DNA of 40,129 bases from Prevotella sp. MGM1 (GTDB lineage: Bacteria > Bacteroidota > Bacteroidia > Bacteroidales > Bacteroidaceae). The stretch lies in assembly GCF_002933775.1 (NCBI RefSeq), contig NZ_BEWV01000050.1:1-40129 (forward strand), written 5' to 3'. The notes below the pieces were generated by a model that searched no databases, was not told where the DNA came from, and saw only the letters and a program-made list of their open reading frames with translations. Both the position numbers and the translations under genes were made by a program. Below are positions 1 to 9,798 of this stretch, piece by piece; the stretch's first letter is position 1, and every line of letters begins with the position of its first letter.

Positions 1-2726
1 CCGAGCAGCCTGTCGAGTTCCTTGCCGTTATACTTATACCTTTGTACCTCGTCGTCTTTGTCGTTGAGGAACAATGCTCCGAACGGATAGTACTGGTTTG
101 TCTGCTCCACCGTCCCGTCCTGGTTGAACACTATCCTGACGTTTCCGAGATGGTCTTTCTGGTAGAAATGATATACGGGTATCTTGTTGGTGAAAGTGAC
201 GTACCCTCCGTCAAAGAGTACTTTGTCGAGTCTGTAATTGTCATATATCACGTTTCCGCAATAGTCGATCCGCCTTACACCGTATGGTGTCGTTATGGGT
301 ATGTCGGGTTCTGTAATCAGTGAGTCTCTTATTCCCGGATATATCGGTTCTGTTGGCAGTGTTCCCGGTGGGATAGCCCCGTTTGGAAGCCTTTCCCCGT
401 CCGTCATCATCATTGTCGTTGCCGGGTATATTATGTACGGCAGGTCGAGCACGTATGTTGCGCATAGTTTTTCCCCGTCGGCTCTGTATGTGTATGATAC
501 GCTCTTTCCGCTGTCGAGTTCTATTTTTGCCGGCCTGTTTGTCACGTTGTATGACATGGCTGTGATGCCCTTGTTCTGGTCCATGACCATGTTTCCGTTG
601 GCATCATATCCGTATTCCGTATCCTCGTCAGCCAGGTCAAGGAACCGCATGAGTCCTTTTTTATATGCTCCTTTTACTTGGTTTGTCGCCTTCACCGGCC
701 TGTTCCCGTCGTATACGACCGATATTTTGTCTGTATACCTCGCCCCGATGTTTGATACTACTCCTTTGCGTTTTATGACGGTGATGTTTCCGTTCCCGTC
801 GTATGAGTATTCCGTATCGTATCTTCCTGTGTAAGACTCTTTCTCCCAATATTTTGCTCCGGTCAGTCTCGCCAGTCCGTCATACATGAAGCAATACTGG
901 AACTGGTACTGACTGTTTACCGTCCATTGCATTGCCGCTATGTCTCCCCCGTACCTCGGCTTTATTCCCGCTCCCGGTTGTTCGTATGTCAGTCTGACAT
1001 ATCTTGTGCCCGTTCCGATTTTCACCGGCCATGACCGTATGTTGTATTCATACCCGGTTTTTAATGTCGGAAGTCCGTTCTTGCGGTCGGCAGCCAGTCT
1101 TCCCCGCTCGTCATATTCCCTGTCCGCTATTTTTATCGGTTCTTTTCCGTTTACGGCAAGCGTGGTGACGAGCGGCCTTCCCGCATGGTCGTATGTCGTG
1201 TTGTACACCTCTTCCACGTTCGACTTATATCCTGTCCTGAACGCATGCGTGTGTTTGTGTCCGGTCTCATTTCCCGTGAAGTCGTATGCATGATAGTGCC
1301 GTTCATATCCTTTGAGGTTGTTTGTGGCCTTTGTCTGTATTATCCGTCCCCTGTCGTCATAGTATATGGCCGTAGAGTCGTATGAGTATACCTTATCGGA
1401 AGCCGACAGTCTTGCGATGACAGTTCCCGTCTTCCATCCCAACGCCTTTGAGTATATCCGTCCGTATCCGTCCTCCTCGTTGTAGTCCAGTATCCCGTTC
1501 CCTTCGGCGAATGTGTATCTGTCGTAGAAGTTTGCCGTCAGGGCGGTGGCGTCCGGCACTGATATTCCCGTGATACGGTATCCCATCGTTCCGTTTCCCG
1601 TTCCCGTATACTCGCATTTGCATACCGTTTCGAGGAAAAACGACTTCGTGTCTGCCGGAAAGCTGTACGAGCACACTCCCGTGACGCATTCCCTTCCGAA
1701 CACGTCGTATGCCGTGAACTCGCATATACCTTTTTCCCGCATCTTGCCGTCCTGCCGGTACACGGGCCTGTCTGCGGCGTCATATATGAACAGTTCCGGC
1801 TCGGCTCCGGGAACTTTTCTCAGGCACATCCTGTTTCTCGTGTCATATCCGTATATGTACGCATATTTTTCGAGCATGTCGCTGTCGATTGTTCCCGAGT
1901 TGCAGTTGGCTGACAGCTCCGGCGGCAGCACCGCTCTCAGGTTTCCTCCTGCGTCATATACATAGTAGGTATCATACGCTGCTGTCCCCGCTTCCCGGTC
2001 AATGGCACGGGAGAGCACTTTTCTTCCGCTCCTGTCCGTAAACACCAGTGCGGCGTGTCCGTCCTCGTTCTCTGTTCTTGTTACGCTCAGTGTTCCGTCG
2101 GCGTATACTCCCGCCACCCTTACGGATATTCCTCCGGGGCCTTCCGTTATCTCGTGCAGCAGACATCGCAGCGTGTCGGTGTTTCCGCTGTTTGCCATGT
2201 AAGCGTATCTCACGGCTTTGCCGGCCTCGTGCCATGCGTCTCCCGGCCCTGTCACGGCTACCGTTCTTCCCGGCGTCGCCCTTTCGTATGAATATTGTGT
2301 ATATGGGTGGTTGTCGCCCGTTGTTTGAATGGCCGCTTCAAGATATTTGTCTTTAGTCCTGCATCCTGTCCCTTCCGATGCCGTGGCAACCGGGATGCCC
2401 TGCCATGCTTTTCTTTCGAGCGAGTTGTATTCGTGGAAGGTTACGATGTCGTTCTTCTTCGGCGTGATACCTGTGTGTACTTCCTCCCTTATCCTTCCCA
2501 GTCCGTCATAGTAAGTGGCGCTCAGTGTCCCGCCGTTTCCGTCGCCCGTCGTCGCTGTGAACGTCACGACACAGTTTCGTGTGGTGTCTGCCGGCAGCTT
2601 CATTATAGGCGCGTTATCTTCGACAGGCATGAATTCATAACCGTAATCATCCGTCTGTCCGGGTGCGCTTATGGCGAATATCGCCGCTATGAGCGACAGG
2701 ATGTATCTTATGTTTGTTTTTGGCAT
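1..2726 (-). CDS. RHS repeat-associated core protein, 3' end outside the window
   Basis: Reading the minus strand from the ATG at 2726 gives one uninterrupted frame of 908 codons that runs off the left edge. It begins with a signal peptide (MPKTNIRYILSLIAAIFAIS). An N-terminal region containing TYYDGLGRIREEV resembles DUF6443, which precedes the repeats in many Bacteroidetes RHS proteins. YD-type repeats follow (YDHAGRPL, YDERGRLA, YDGLARLTGA, YDGNGN). The last visible part is the conserved RHS core: DHLGNVRIVFNQDG, YYPFGALF and KYNGKELD. In this family the core is followed by a variable C-terminal tip, often a toxin, which would lie left of position 1. It starts 12 nt after the preceding RHS gene, so the two are cotranscribed. 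Codon use is unusual: isoleucine is mostly ATA and arginine mostly AGG, AGA or CGG, unlike the CGT-rich ribosomal genes. Assignment to the RHS family is firm; function is inferred. Confidence 0.9.
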   Translation of the reverse strand, partial: MPKTNIRYILSLIAAIFAISAPGQTDDYGYEFMPVEDNAPIMKLPADTTRNCVVTFTATTGDGNGGTLSATYYDGLGRIREEVHTGITPKKNDIVTFHEYNSLERKAWQGIPVATASEGTGCRTKDKYLEAAIQTTGDNHPYTQYSYERATPGRTVAVTGPGDAWHEAGKAVRYAYMANSGNTDTLRCLLHEITEGPGGISVRVAGVYADGTLSVTRTENEDGHAALVFTDRSGRKVLSRAIDREAGTAAYDTYYVYDAGGNLRAVLPPELSANCNSGTIDSDMLEKYAYIYGYDTRNRMCLRKVPGAEPELFIYDAADRPVYRQDGKMREKGICEFTAYDVFGRECVTGVCSYSFPADTKSFFLETVCKCEYTGTGNGTMGYRITGISVPDATALTANFYDRYTFAEGNGILDYNEEDGYGRIYSKALGWKTGTVIARLSASDKVYSYDSTAIYYDDRGRIIQTKATNNLKGYERHYHAYDFTGNETGHKHTHAFRTGYKSNVEEVYNTTYDHAGRPLVTTLAVNGKEPIKIADREYDERGRLAADRKNGLPTLKTGYEYNIRSWPVKIGTGTRYVRLTYEQPGAGIKPRYGGDIAAMQWTVNSQYQFQYCFMYDGLARLTGAKYWEKESYTGRYDTEYSYDGNGNITVIKRKGVVSNIGARYTDKISVVYDGNRPVKATNQVKGAYKKGLMRFLDLADEDTEYGYDANGNMVMDQNKGITAMSYNVTNRPAKIELDSGKSVSYTYRADGEKLCATYVLDLPYIIYPATTMMMTDGERLPNGAIPPGTLPTEPIYPGIRDSLITEPDIPITTPYGVRRIDYCGNVIYDNYRLDKVLFDGGYVTFTNKIPVYHFYQKDHLGNVRIVFNQDGTVEQTNQYYPFGALFLNDKDDEVQRYKYNGKELDRLL

Positions 2727-2738
2727 GATGTAATACTT

Positions 2739-5700
2739 TTATTTTTTATAGTAATAGTCATAACGGTTCAGCACATGTTTCAAATCCCATGGCTCATCAT
2801 CCAATGTCTCGTAATAATACTTTTCACGGAGTCGTCCCATTGTATCATACTTATATAGTTGTGACAGTCCGTTAGGAAAAATTTCGGCAACCAGCCTCAT
2901 GTCAGCATTATACATGTATAAGTGGGAAAGTGAGTTGTTTAAATCATGACGATAACTGAAATTGTCGAATGGTATTTGGGAACAATCCATACATGAAGAG
3001 TAATGACGTTCATCTCCTAAGACCTCTTCTGCCTTGGCTAATGTGCAATTGTCTATTTTTGCAAGCAGCTTTTGACCGTTAAATCCCCAAAACAAAGCTG
3101 AAGTCATGCCGTTGCGGACAATTTCTGTCGGTTTGCCGTAAGCATTGACGACATTCACCTGATAGTCAGTTCTTTTTGCGGCGCTGTTATTCCACGATGT
3201 GGTTATTTTGCTGATATATGGTATGCCGTTTCCGGTAAATGAATAGTCGTATGTCTCAGTTTCGACACTGTTCATTTCCTTGGTCTTTTTTTCTACGATT
3301 GCAGACAAGATGTGCATGTTGTCCAGCCGGTTGTACATTGTCTTGTCATCAGATGAATATTTGTAGCTGATTGTTCTTGCGTTTCCTTTACTTGTATATG
3401 TAAGCTCTTGTGCGGGTAATTTCGCCGCATTGTAGGTGTAGTGGCTTTCAGTATTGAAAGACAGGTTGGATATTTCGGAATAGGTCGTGTCTTTGGCGAA
3501 TGTTTTCAGGTAACTGCATGTCAGGGTGTTTGCGAGCCATCCCACCTGGCTTATCATAACGTTGTATGGGTCGTGATTGAATGTCACTTCCTGCTGGTAT
3601 GCGGTTTTCATGGGAGTCTCCGGTGTCCTTTTGTATTTTATGTTTGTCTTCCGTATCAGTTTGTTTGTCGCGTCATAATACTCTTCCGACATGAGTTTTC
3701 CTCTTTCCGTAGACATGCTTGTATATATAGCCAAAGGTGAGGAGCCGCCTCCGGCAGTAGTATGTGTGTATTGCTCGTTGCCGTGAGTCTCACCGAAAAT
3801 GTCCGTGTCGTAATTGCTGTATCTGTATTTTACATATCCCAGGGACTCTCCGTTTTTTGTCAAGGGTCTCTTCTATCACGCATGAGTATCCCACGTCGGG
3901 TGTATTGAGATTTGTTACCGACGGGAAATATCCTCCTTGCGATTTGAGTTCCAATATAGCGTCTCCGGCTTTGAAAGAAGTGCTTGTCACTGGAGCTCCG
4001 GCAGATATGCCGCTGCTTGTCGCCCCGTTATCTTTATTTTCGGAGTAATAATACTTTTTTGTTTCTGTGATGTTGCCATCTTCATCAAGATTCTTTATTG
4101 TCGCCACGCGCAAGCCGCCCGATGTGGAGTTGTATTTTTTGGTTGTGATTGTGCAGTGGTCGTCATTCACTTGCTTGGAGTAGTCGTGCAGTTCGTATTC
4201 GAATTGTGTACGGCCTCCCGTCGGATATGTTATTCCGGAGAGGGTCTCTGCCGTGGTACATTCAAGATCCGGTAAAACTTTCGAGAAAGACGGGGTGGCT
4301 GACAGCGTTACTTCCCCGCCATGGCAATATCCCCACGAGTCTGTGTAAGCCATTGAATATCTGTATGGCATGATATTGGCCCCGTTGCGCTCTTTATTCT
4401 TGTTATATCTGAACTTGTATACCGGCATGTCATCGGACATGCCTGTTCCGTATTGTTTGTCGCCGTTCCCTGCCAGCCGGGGCTGATCTGCCGAGAATGC
4501 GACGCTCGCGAGTTTCAATCTCTCTTCATGGTTCCCTCCCGAATACCCGAAATATACATATCCGGACGTATCTGAATATCTGCCTTTGATTGTGATCTTG
4601 TCGAGAATACAGTGAGTGAGTTTGTTCGCTATCGCCTGGCGGGTGGCATTCTCACTGCTTTGCTGTCCGACGTTGATAAAAACCAGAAATTGTAGGGCAG
4701 GGTCTTCGATGTTGCTTGAATAAGGGGATGGTCTCGTGAATCCGGAATTTTTCCAATATAGGGCGTAAACAGTTTGAAAAAATCTGTCACCGTAATTGTT
4801 TTCTTTATTATAACTGAAAGTCAGAGTCTCGTTGGGAGTGGTTATTGATACGAGATTTGCCGGAAAAAGAAGAAATCCGGTGAAGGCTTGCCGACCTTTT
4901 ATGAGTGGGTCGGAAGGAACTTGCGATACATTGTATAACTTTCTGTATAGCGGCATATAGCGCAGGTCGCACATGATGGAAGACGTGTCGTATTTAAACT
5001 CTATCACATGCTTGTCGACTGTCGTTATTCTTTTCAGCCGCCAGGTGGTTGCGGTGAGTCCATTGGTAGCTCGCGCATAATATGGTGTGCTGAATTCAGT
5101 CGCGTCAAGTCCGCCGAATTCGTATCTGCATCCGTCCGGTGTGACAAGCGTGAACTTATTGAAAAACCTGTTATAATCGGATCTCGTGTTCCAGCCCGTG
5201 GTCTTGAAGCGCGTCTCCAATGTTTTAAGGTCGATGAAACCATTTCCTAATGTCGGGTCGAACTCCACTTTTATATCATCGTCGGAGATAACGGTCCAAC
5301 CGCCATCCTCATTATAATAAAAAGTACCTGAGTATCCGCAAAACGAGAAAGAGAACTCGTCGGCTGTAAGTTCAAAGTAGTCGTTGCCGCGCAATTTGGT
5401 TTTTGTCATTTGGTCGAAAGTGCTGTTGGATATGTTTTTCATCTTTGTGGCATGATAGTAAAATCCGTGCCCTATATTGTTCGAGCCGCACATCTCGTCA
5501 CATATACATCGAACGGTACGGGTGATATATCCTCCTGCCATAAGGCTCCAGCCCATACCGAGACAACCGGGCTGCATATCAGGCTTTACCGCGGCCAAAT
5601 GATAGTTTGCGGATAGCGGCATACTGTAATCCCCTACGTTTATGTCATATAGCGGAACCGATATTTCCGGTATTCCGGTGTAGTGGCTCACAGGTATGAT

Positions 5701-5823
5701 GCCGTAAAGTCCGAGGTTGGCGATTTCCGGTGACTGTATGTTTTTCAATGGCGTCAGTTGTGCTTTTGCGACACTTGCCGATAACACTATTATCAGATAC
5801 AGGGCAGTTCTTATCGTCTTCAT
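2739..5823 (-). pseudogene. RHS/YD-repeat protein, frameshifted in an A6 tract
   Basis: Two overlapping minus-strand frames make up this gene. The first (5823 to 3790, 677 codons) starts with a signal peptide and has RHS N-terminal features such as IPEISVPLYDI and GCLGMGWSLMAGG. The second (about 3863 to 2739) continues with YD-repeat sequence and ends in LYKYDTMGRLREKYYYE. The join is at T6 on the plus strand (3853-3858). In the first frame the protein reads ETLDKKRRVPG and soon stops; with one A fewer it reads ETLDKNGESLGYVKYRY and runs on through the second frame as about 1027 residues. The second frame has no ATG or signal peptide at its head. It could be a real loss of function, a phase-variable tract, transcriptional slippage, or a sequencing error. 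No toxin tip or full RHS core is seen, so it may act as a partner of the downstream RHS protein. Confidence 0.75.
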
Positions 5824-5857
5824 GATATATAAGTTTATTGTACGGATGTAGGGATTC

Positions 5858-6985
5858 TCATTTTAATAATATCTTTTCGGCATACCTGTTGTCGTTTACC
5901 CGGATGTTTATCAGATACACGCCCTTGGCGTATCCGGCGGTGTTGAATTGTTCTTTGTATACACCGCCAGCGTGTCGTTTCGTGCCGCTGTCATATAAGG
6001 TTTTCCCGTCAGGCGTGTAAATGGCGTATGATATTTCGGCTTCTGACGATATGCCGTATTCAAAGCGTATGACGCCGTCATCTGAAATATATGCGTTGTA
6101 TGTGAATCCGGCATTGCCCGATAACGGATTGCGGAAGTCGCCGCCATGCAGTATGAGACGTTCTTGTATCTCTCTGTTCTCGCTGTCGTATTCAAGATTG
6201 TTTTGTTCCGACGGCGGGTAATAGAAAGCCGTTGTGAAACGGTTCTCGATGCCATCCTCATCAGTATGGGTTTGCAGTGTTTCCAATATCGGATACCTAT
6301 ATCCCTGGGCGTACCATCTGTATACATCGTTTCTGATGACAGTCTGGCATTTATCGCCTTGTTTGTCTATCCGCTCGGCGGAATACGGGTGCTTGGATAT
6401 CGTTTTCAGGCTGTCTATGTGGAAATATTCTCCGTATACGCTTCGTTCCGTGTGTATGCGGAGCACGTTTCTTATTGTGTCTCCATCCGGCAGTATCAGC
6501 ATTCCGGCAGCGTCGGCTTTTGTCACATATCGTCCGAAAGTGCGCAAGGCCACCTTGTCGCAGTAGGTTCCCGTGCCATGAAAGCAACCCGATATTGAGT
6601 CGCCGTACGACATCGGGAATTTAAGAAGTACTTCGGGCATGTCATAGCTCACTTTTGTGGTGTTGTTCTCAAAGCCGTTAAGTGTCAACGAGTTATCGGT
6701 CGTGTGATAATAATACATGGTTCGATGTTCCGTGCCGATGATGAGACTGTCTTTATGGCTTTCGTCTTCCGTGTAGCTCAGTTCGTAGTTTTCGTTTGCC
6801 GGTTCCGTCTCTCCGAGATCCCACAGTACGTGTATCCCGCTTCGTCCGGGTTCTTTGTATGCGATCTGATGCTTTGTCAGCTCGTCACCTGCCCTGAACT
6901 TGTTTTGGGCGTACCGTATTCCCGTTTGTGCCTGACATAGGGCCGGGCAAAATAATAATAGTGATACTGTAAGGTTTTTCATCAA
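5858..6985 (-). CDS. secreted protein with T9SS-like C-terminal sorting domain
   Basis: This 375-residue protein has a signal peptide (MMKNLTVSLLLFCPALCQAQ). Its C-terminus looks like a type A T9SS sorting domain: a beta-strand pattern with YAIYTPDGKTLYDSG, then GYAKGVYLINIRVNDNRYAE and a basic end (KILLK). Proteins with such tails are normally carried across the outer membrane by the type IX system and anchored or released there. The body (residues about 20-300) matches no family I can name. It is the first gene of the minus-strand operon, 34 nt before the RHS gene, and downstream of a good -7 box at 7103-7110. It may be an accessory or surface partner of the RHS proteins; that role is inferred only from position. 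Confidence 0.8.
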   Translation of the reverse strand: MMKNLTVSLLLFCPALCQAQTGIRYAQNKFRAGDELTKHQIAYKEPGRSGIHVLWDLGETEPANENYELSYTEDESHKDSLIIGTEHRTMYYYHTTDNSLTLNGFENNTTKVSYDMPEVLLKFPMSYGDSISGCFHGTGTYCDKVALRTFGRYVTKADAAGMLILPDGDTIRNVLRIHTERSVYGEYFHIDSLKTISKHPYSAERIDKQGDKCQTVIRNDVYRWYAQGYRYPILETLQTHTDEDGIENRFTTAFYYPPSEQNNLEYDSENREIQERLILHGGDFRNPLSGNAGFTYNAYISDDGVIRFEYGISSEAEISYAIYTPDGKTLYDSGTKRHAGGVYKEQFNTAGYAKGVYLINIRVNDNRYAEKILLK

Positions 6986-7102
6986 TGTGGTTGTCGTTAT
7001 GTTATTTCGATGGCGGTTAAAGGTGGCCGGCGGTATTTGTTGCGGTTCTGTATCGAATGTAAGTATACAATGTGTTCTGACAGACCACCGGGTTCACAGT
7101 GG

Positions 7103-7110
7103 CAAAGATA
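7103..7110 (-). promoter_or_regulatory. -7 box of the RHS operon promoter
   Basis: On the minus strand this reads TATCTTTG, an exact match to the Bacteroidetes TAnnTTTG -7 element. It implies a 5' leader of about 110 nt before the ATG at 6985. No clear TTTG -33 element is visible 19-21 nt upstream, so the promoter may be weak or activator dependent. Confidence 0.5.
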
Positions 7111-7363
7111 GTGAAATCTTTTATATACCGTTTTATTATTGTAAGTTTTTTGGTGTTCAGGCGGAAAAATGCCAAGGCAGCCCGCCATCGCATGGTGGCT
7201 GTCGCCGGGAGCAGGAACTGTCTTTCTTTGTGATGGGTTGGGAGTGAGATGGTACAAAGCTTGGAGATGCCACGGTTGTATCTTGCCCCGATAGACCTGT
7301 TGTCGGGGACCTGAGCGCCAGGATTGATGATGGGGATTGATGTGATTTTGTTGTCATAATGCT

Positions 7364-7392
7364 TTGTTTTCTCGGAAAAAGTATTATCTTTG
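7364..7392 (+). promoter_or_regulatory. promoter of the DUF3467 gene
   Basis: TTTG at 7364-7367 and TATCTTTG at 7385-7392 form a Bacteroidetes-type promoter. The spacing of 17 nt is slightly short of the usual 19-21. The transcript would begin near 7398 and leave a leader of about 170 nt before the ATG at 7570. Confidence 0.55.
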
Positions 7393-7569
7393 CATAATAC
7401 AGGCTGCGATCCGGTGACTTGAAGTGTGCGTCCGCAGGTTGCGGATTGGGGTATCTTTGTTAATGTCGTGTGATATATCGACGGATTGGCATCGGTATGG
7501 CCGTATCGGGTATGGGGCATGGCGGCGGAAGAAAAACAAATCATTAACCAAATAAAAAAACAAACGATT

Positions 7570-7890
7570 ATGAGTGAAAACGAGAACAAACAGCAAGGCC
7601 AGTTTCAGGTGGAACTGCCGCAGGAGATAGCACAGGGAGAATATGCGAACTTTGCCATCATAACACATTCGAGCAGCGATTTCGTGCTCGACTTCGCCCG
7701 GGTGCTTCCGGGAGTGCCGAAAGCACAGGTGCGCAGCCGTGTCATTCTTGCTCCGGAGCACGCAAAGCGCCTGCTCATGGCTCTGCAAGAGAATATAGTG
7801 CGCTATGAGCGTGAGTTCGGACAGATAAAAATACCGAATCAGGAGCCGCGCACCATCGCCCCGTTTAACGTGGGTAAGGGAGAGGCCTGA
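7570..7890 (+). CDS. DUF3467 family protein
   Basis: This 106-residue protein matches the small Bacteroidetes DUF3467 family, with the pattern YANFAIITHSSSDFVLDFAR, then LPGVPKAQVRSRVILAPEHAKRL and ALQENIVRYE. Its molecular function is not established. The start is the ATG at 7570 because the next residues (MSENENKQQGQFQV) match the family; the open frame extends upstream to 7486 but that part is not conserved-looking. From memory, this gene often sits between the rpoBC cluster and rpsL in Bacteroidales, so its separation from rpsL here by 13.7 kb of other genes suggests insertion of accessory DNA. It is followed at some distance by a strong terminator at 8068. Confidence 0.85.
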   Translation: MSENENKQQGQFQVELPQEIAQGEYANFAIITHSSSDFVLDFARVLPGVPKAQVRSRVILAPEHAKRLLMALQENIVRYEREFGQIKIPNQEPRTIAPFNVGKGEA

Positions 7891-8067
7891 TCGGTTATAA
7901 GCCTTGGCACCGGGTGATGGACTCGGATATATGATTACCTTATAGTGCGGAACAGTGCTTTCTCCATCGTTCCGTAACTTGTAATTATAAAGTCATGGAT
8001 TTAACACTTCGTTTTTCGTCGAAATAGAATACGAAGGCGATACACACCGCTATATGCGATGCGATAT

Positions 8068-8103
8068 GCCGCTTTCCGCCATCCGGCGGAAAGCGGCTTT
8101 TTT
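8068..8103 (+). terminator. strong intrinsic terminator
   Basis: A perfect 13-bp stem (8068-8080 with 8085-8097) closes a four-base loop (ATCC) and is followed by six T. It lies 178 nt after DUF3467 and would end that transcript before the regulator gene. Confidence 0.85.
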
Positions 8104-8150
8104 CTGCGACGGGCATCCTGTTGGAGTGCGATCGGTTGCTTGTCGCGTTG

Positions 8151-8211
8151 CGTTTAGCGTCCCGTTGTCTTCCGTTTGGCTTCTAAATGCAATGCAACGG
8201 GACGCTAAACG
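8151..8211. repeat. perfect 17-bp inverted repeat
   Basis: The arms at 8151-8167 (CGTTTAGCGTCCCGTTG) and 8195-8211 are exact reverse complements, with 27 nt between. There is no T-run after it and a complete terminator already stands 50 nt upstream, so it is not needed for termination. It could be a dispersed REP/MITE-like repeat, an operator or an RNA hairpin. Confidence 0.7.
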
Positions 8212-8580
8212 GAAAAACTCGGAAAGGTGGATGAGGACTGTTGGGCGTGGATTGTAGGTATGATGGGCGTATCGTATTGATACACAGGTGTTTGTGCGAA
8301 CAAGCTCAAAATTGGCTTATTTTCGGCCTCGGGATTTTAATTTTTAAACGGGCGAGTTTTGAGAGTATTTTTGTAAATATTATTCATAGCCTGAGTGCGT
8401 GCATGGAGAGCGGATGTCCAGATAGCGCTTTACAAGTGTTGTTTTTGGGGGAGAGGGGAGGTAATCCCCAATATAAGAAAACAGGCGTGTTTCGGACAAT
8501 GATTGATTGTTTACTTTATCAATGTGATATAAATCGGAGTGTTTTTTGGGGTGTAAATATATTTTTTCGTTTATTTTTAC

Positions 8581-8588
8581 TATTTTTG
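8581..8588 (+). promoter_or_regulatory. candidate -7 box of the regulator gene
   Basis: TATTTTTG fits TAnnTTTG and lies 84 nt before the ATG of the split regulator. No good -33 element is seen, so confidence is low. Confidence 0.35.
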
Positions 8589-8672
8589 CATACTGATCAG
8601 TGTATATGCTTGGCGGGCAGCCTTTTTCATCATTGACCTTTGCGTGCTTAATAATATAAACCAAGATAAACC

Positions 8673-9590
8673 ATGAACATGTTTGCACACGGAGTATCAC
8701 ACCTTATTATAATATTGGCAGCCTTGGCGGCTTGTGCCGCTTGTAGCGACAACGCAAAGATGGCTGCTGTTCTCGACCGTGCCGACTCGCTGCTGGCGGA
8801 CGGGCATGCCGACTCATCCTATATTCTGATAGAATCGGCCGGGAACATGGTCGCTGATTGTCCGAAATCTCAGCGTATGCGCTATGAGTTGCTGAAGGCC
8901 AAAGCGTTGGGCAAGTCAGACGTGCGTGTGTTCACGTCTGACAGCACGGTAAAAGAGCTTGTCTCTTATTACGACAGTCACGGCAACCGCAATGAGCGAA
9001 TGCTCGCCCGTTATCTTCTCGGCTGCGTATACCGTGATTTGGGTGATGCCCCGCGGGCCATCGGATGTTATCGTGACGCTGTTGAAATGGCTGATACTGC
9101 GAGCGCCGACTGCGATTGGCTTACCCTTAGCCGCGTATATGGGCAGATGGCACGTGTGTTAAACTTATCGGATTGTCCTTTATATGGATTGGAACAGGAA
9201 CGTCTTGCGGCCAAAGCGGCGTGGAAAGCTAAAGATACCATCTTGGCCTTGCAGGCTTATAGCTATATGGCGGATGCTTACTATGCCATGAATAATGAAG
9301 ACTCTGTGATAAGCATAAGCAAGAAAGTTTACCGATATTTTAAAAAGTTCGGTTATGATGATTATGCGGCGAAATCACTCCCTACGGTTATTTATGTATA
9401 TTTGAATGGTGGGCAATATGATGAGGCCCGAAAGTATATGGCTATATTTGAGAAAGAGGCCGGCTTGTTTGATGATAAAGGTGATATGTCACATGGAAAG
9501 GAGTTTTATTATGATGTGAAGGGCAGGTATTATCAAGGTATAGGAAAATCGGATTCCGCATTTTATTATTTTAGATTTTCAATGGTTTGA
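8673..9590 (+). pseudogene. N-terminal half of a TPR lipoprotein regulator, split by the island
   Basis: This is the 5' part of a gene whose 3' part is at 16182-17051. It begins with a lipoprotein signal peptide (lipobox LAAC, Cys21) and continues with helical TPR-like repeats (RYLLGCVYRDLGDAPRAIGCY, then YMADAYYAMNNEDSVISISK). Native sequence ends at codon 300 (TTT, 9570-9572). The next five codons and the TGA at 9588 come from the inserted element. Intact relatives in Bacteroidales are about 570-600 residues: a periplasmic TPR region, a membrane helix, a coiled coil and a C-terminal DNA-binding domain, usually encoded beside genes for exported proteins. The truncated product would be a lipid-anchored sensor half with no DNA-binding part. 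Confidence 0.85.
9566..9573 (+). repeat. left attachment-site core (8-bp direct repeat)
   Basis: TTATTTTA here matches 16181-16188. It lies in codons 298-300 of the split regulator. Because TAT TTT is read in the same phase at both junctions, excision within it would restore the coding frame. Confidence 0.7.
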
Positions 9591-9611
9591 CTTAACCAAT
9601 TGAGGAATAAA

Positions 9612-9630
9612 CTTTTAGCAAATTATTTGA
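9612..9630 (+). repeat. left subterminal repeat of the island
   Basis: CTTTTAGCAA followed by a related TTATTTGA matches 16004-16022 at 15 of 19 positions, including the first ten in a row. It lies about 40 nt inside the left end. Such subterminal copies are candidates for integrase arm-type binding sites. Confidence 0.5.
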
Positions 9631-9737
9631 GAAATAGTGGTAACGAGTTAGCAACCGTGCGAATTTCAACGATTTGCGGTGCTATGCTGTCAAATAACTC
9701 TTTATAAAGTGCAAATATACAATTTTTCTAATTTACT

Positions 9738-9773
9738 CATCCCCATACAATATATATTTATCGTATGGGGATG
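9738..9773 (-). terminator. hairpin after the R-M operon, possible terminator
   Basis: A perfect 11-bp stem (CATCCCCATAC with its complement, 9738-9748 and 9763-9773) encloses a 14-nt AT loop. It sits just past the 3' end of the minus-strand R-M operon. On that strand the downstream T-rich tract is not immediate, so termination is likely but not certain. Confidence 0.5.
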
Positions 9774-9798
9774 TTATTTGAAACGGAGGAACAGGTAT

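Larger units (their letters stand above)
6986..7569. other. intergenic region between divergent RHS operon and DUF3467 gene
   Basis: This 584-base stretch separates the minus-strand RHS operon from the plus-strand DUF3467 gene. It holds one promoter for each direction (7103-7110 minus, 7364-7392 plus). An imperfect hairpin at about 7178-7201 has arms CAGCC/GGCTG around an inner CCAT/ATGG. Open frames across it on either strand have no plausible start context and lie opposite each other, so I do not accept a gene here. Confidence 0.6.
7891..8672. other. non-coding stretch with terminator and inverted repeats
   Basis: This 782-base stretch has no convincing gene. It holds a strong intrinsic terminator (8068-8103), a perfect 17-bp inverted repeat (8151-8211), a weaker hairpin with arms TTGGGG/CCCCAA (8445-8471), and a candidate -7 box (8581-8588) before the regulator gene. 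The open frames through 8054-8257 and 8241-8636 cross these hairpins and resemble no protein family. Confidence 0.6.

Noticed and set aside
1..2700. Several plus-strand frames of 60-187 codons opposite the left RHS gene
   Set aside because: All are antisense to one continuous RHS coding frame on the minus strand and show no independent motifs.
7017..7589. 190-codon minus-strand open frame between the RHS operon and DUF3467
   Set aside because: It crosses both promoters and part of the DUF3467 gene, has no family-like motif, and its hydrophobic start is the complement of the A-rich DUF3467 leader.
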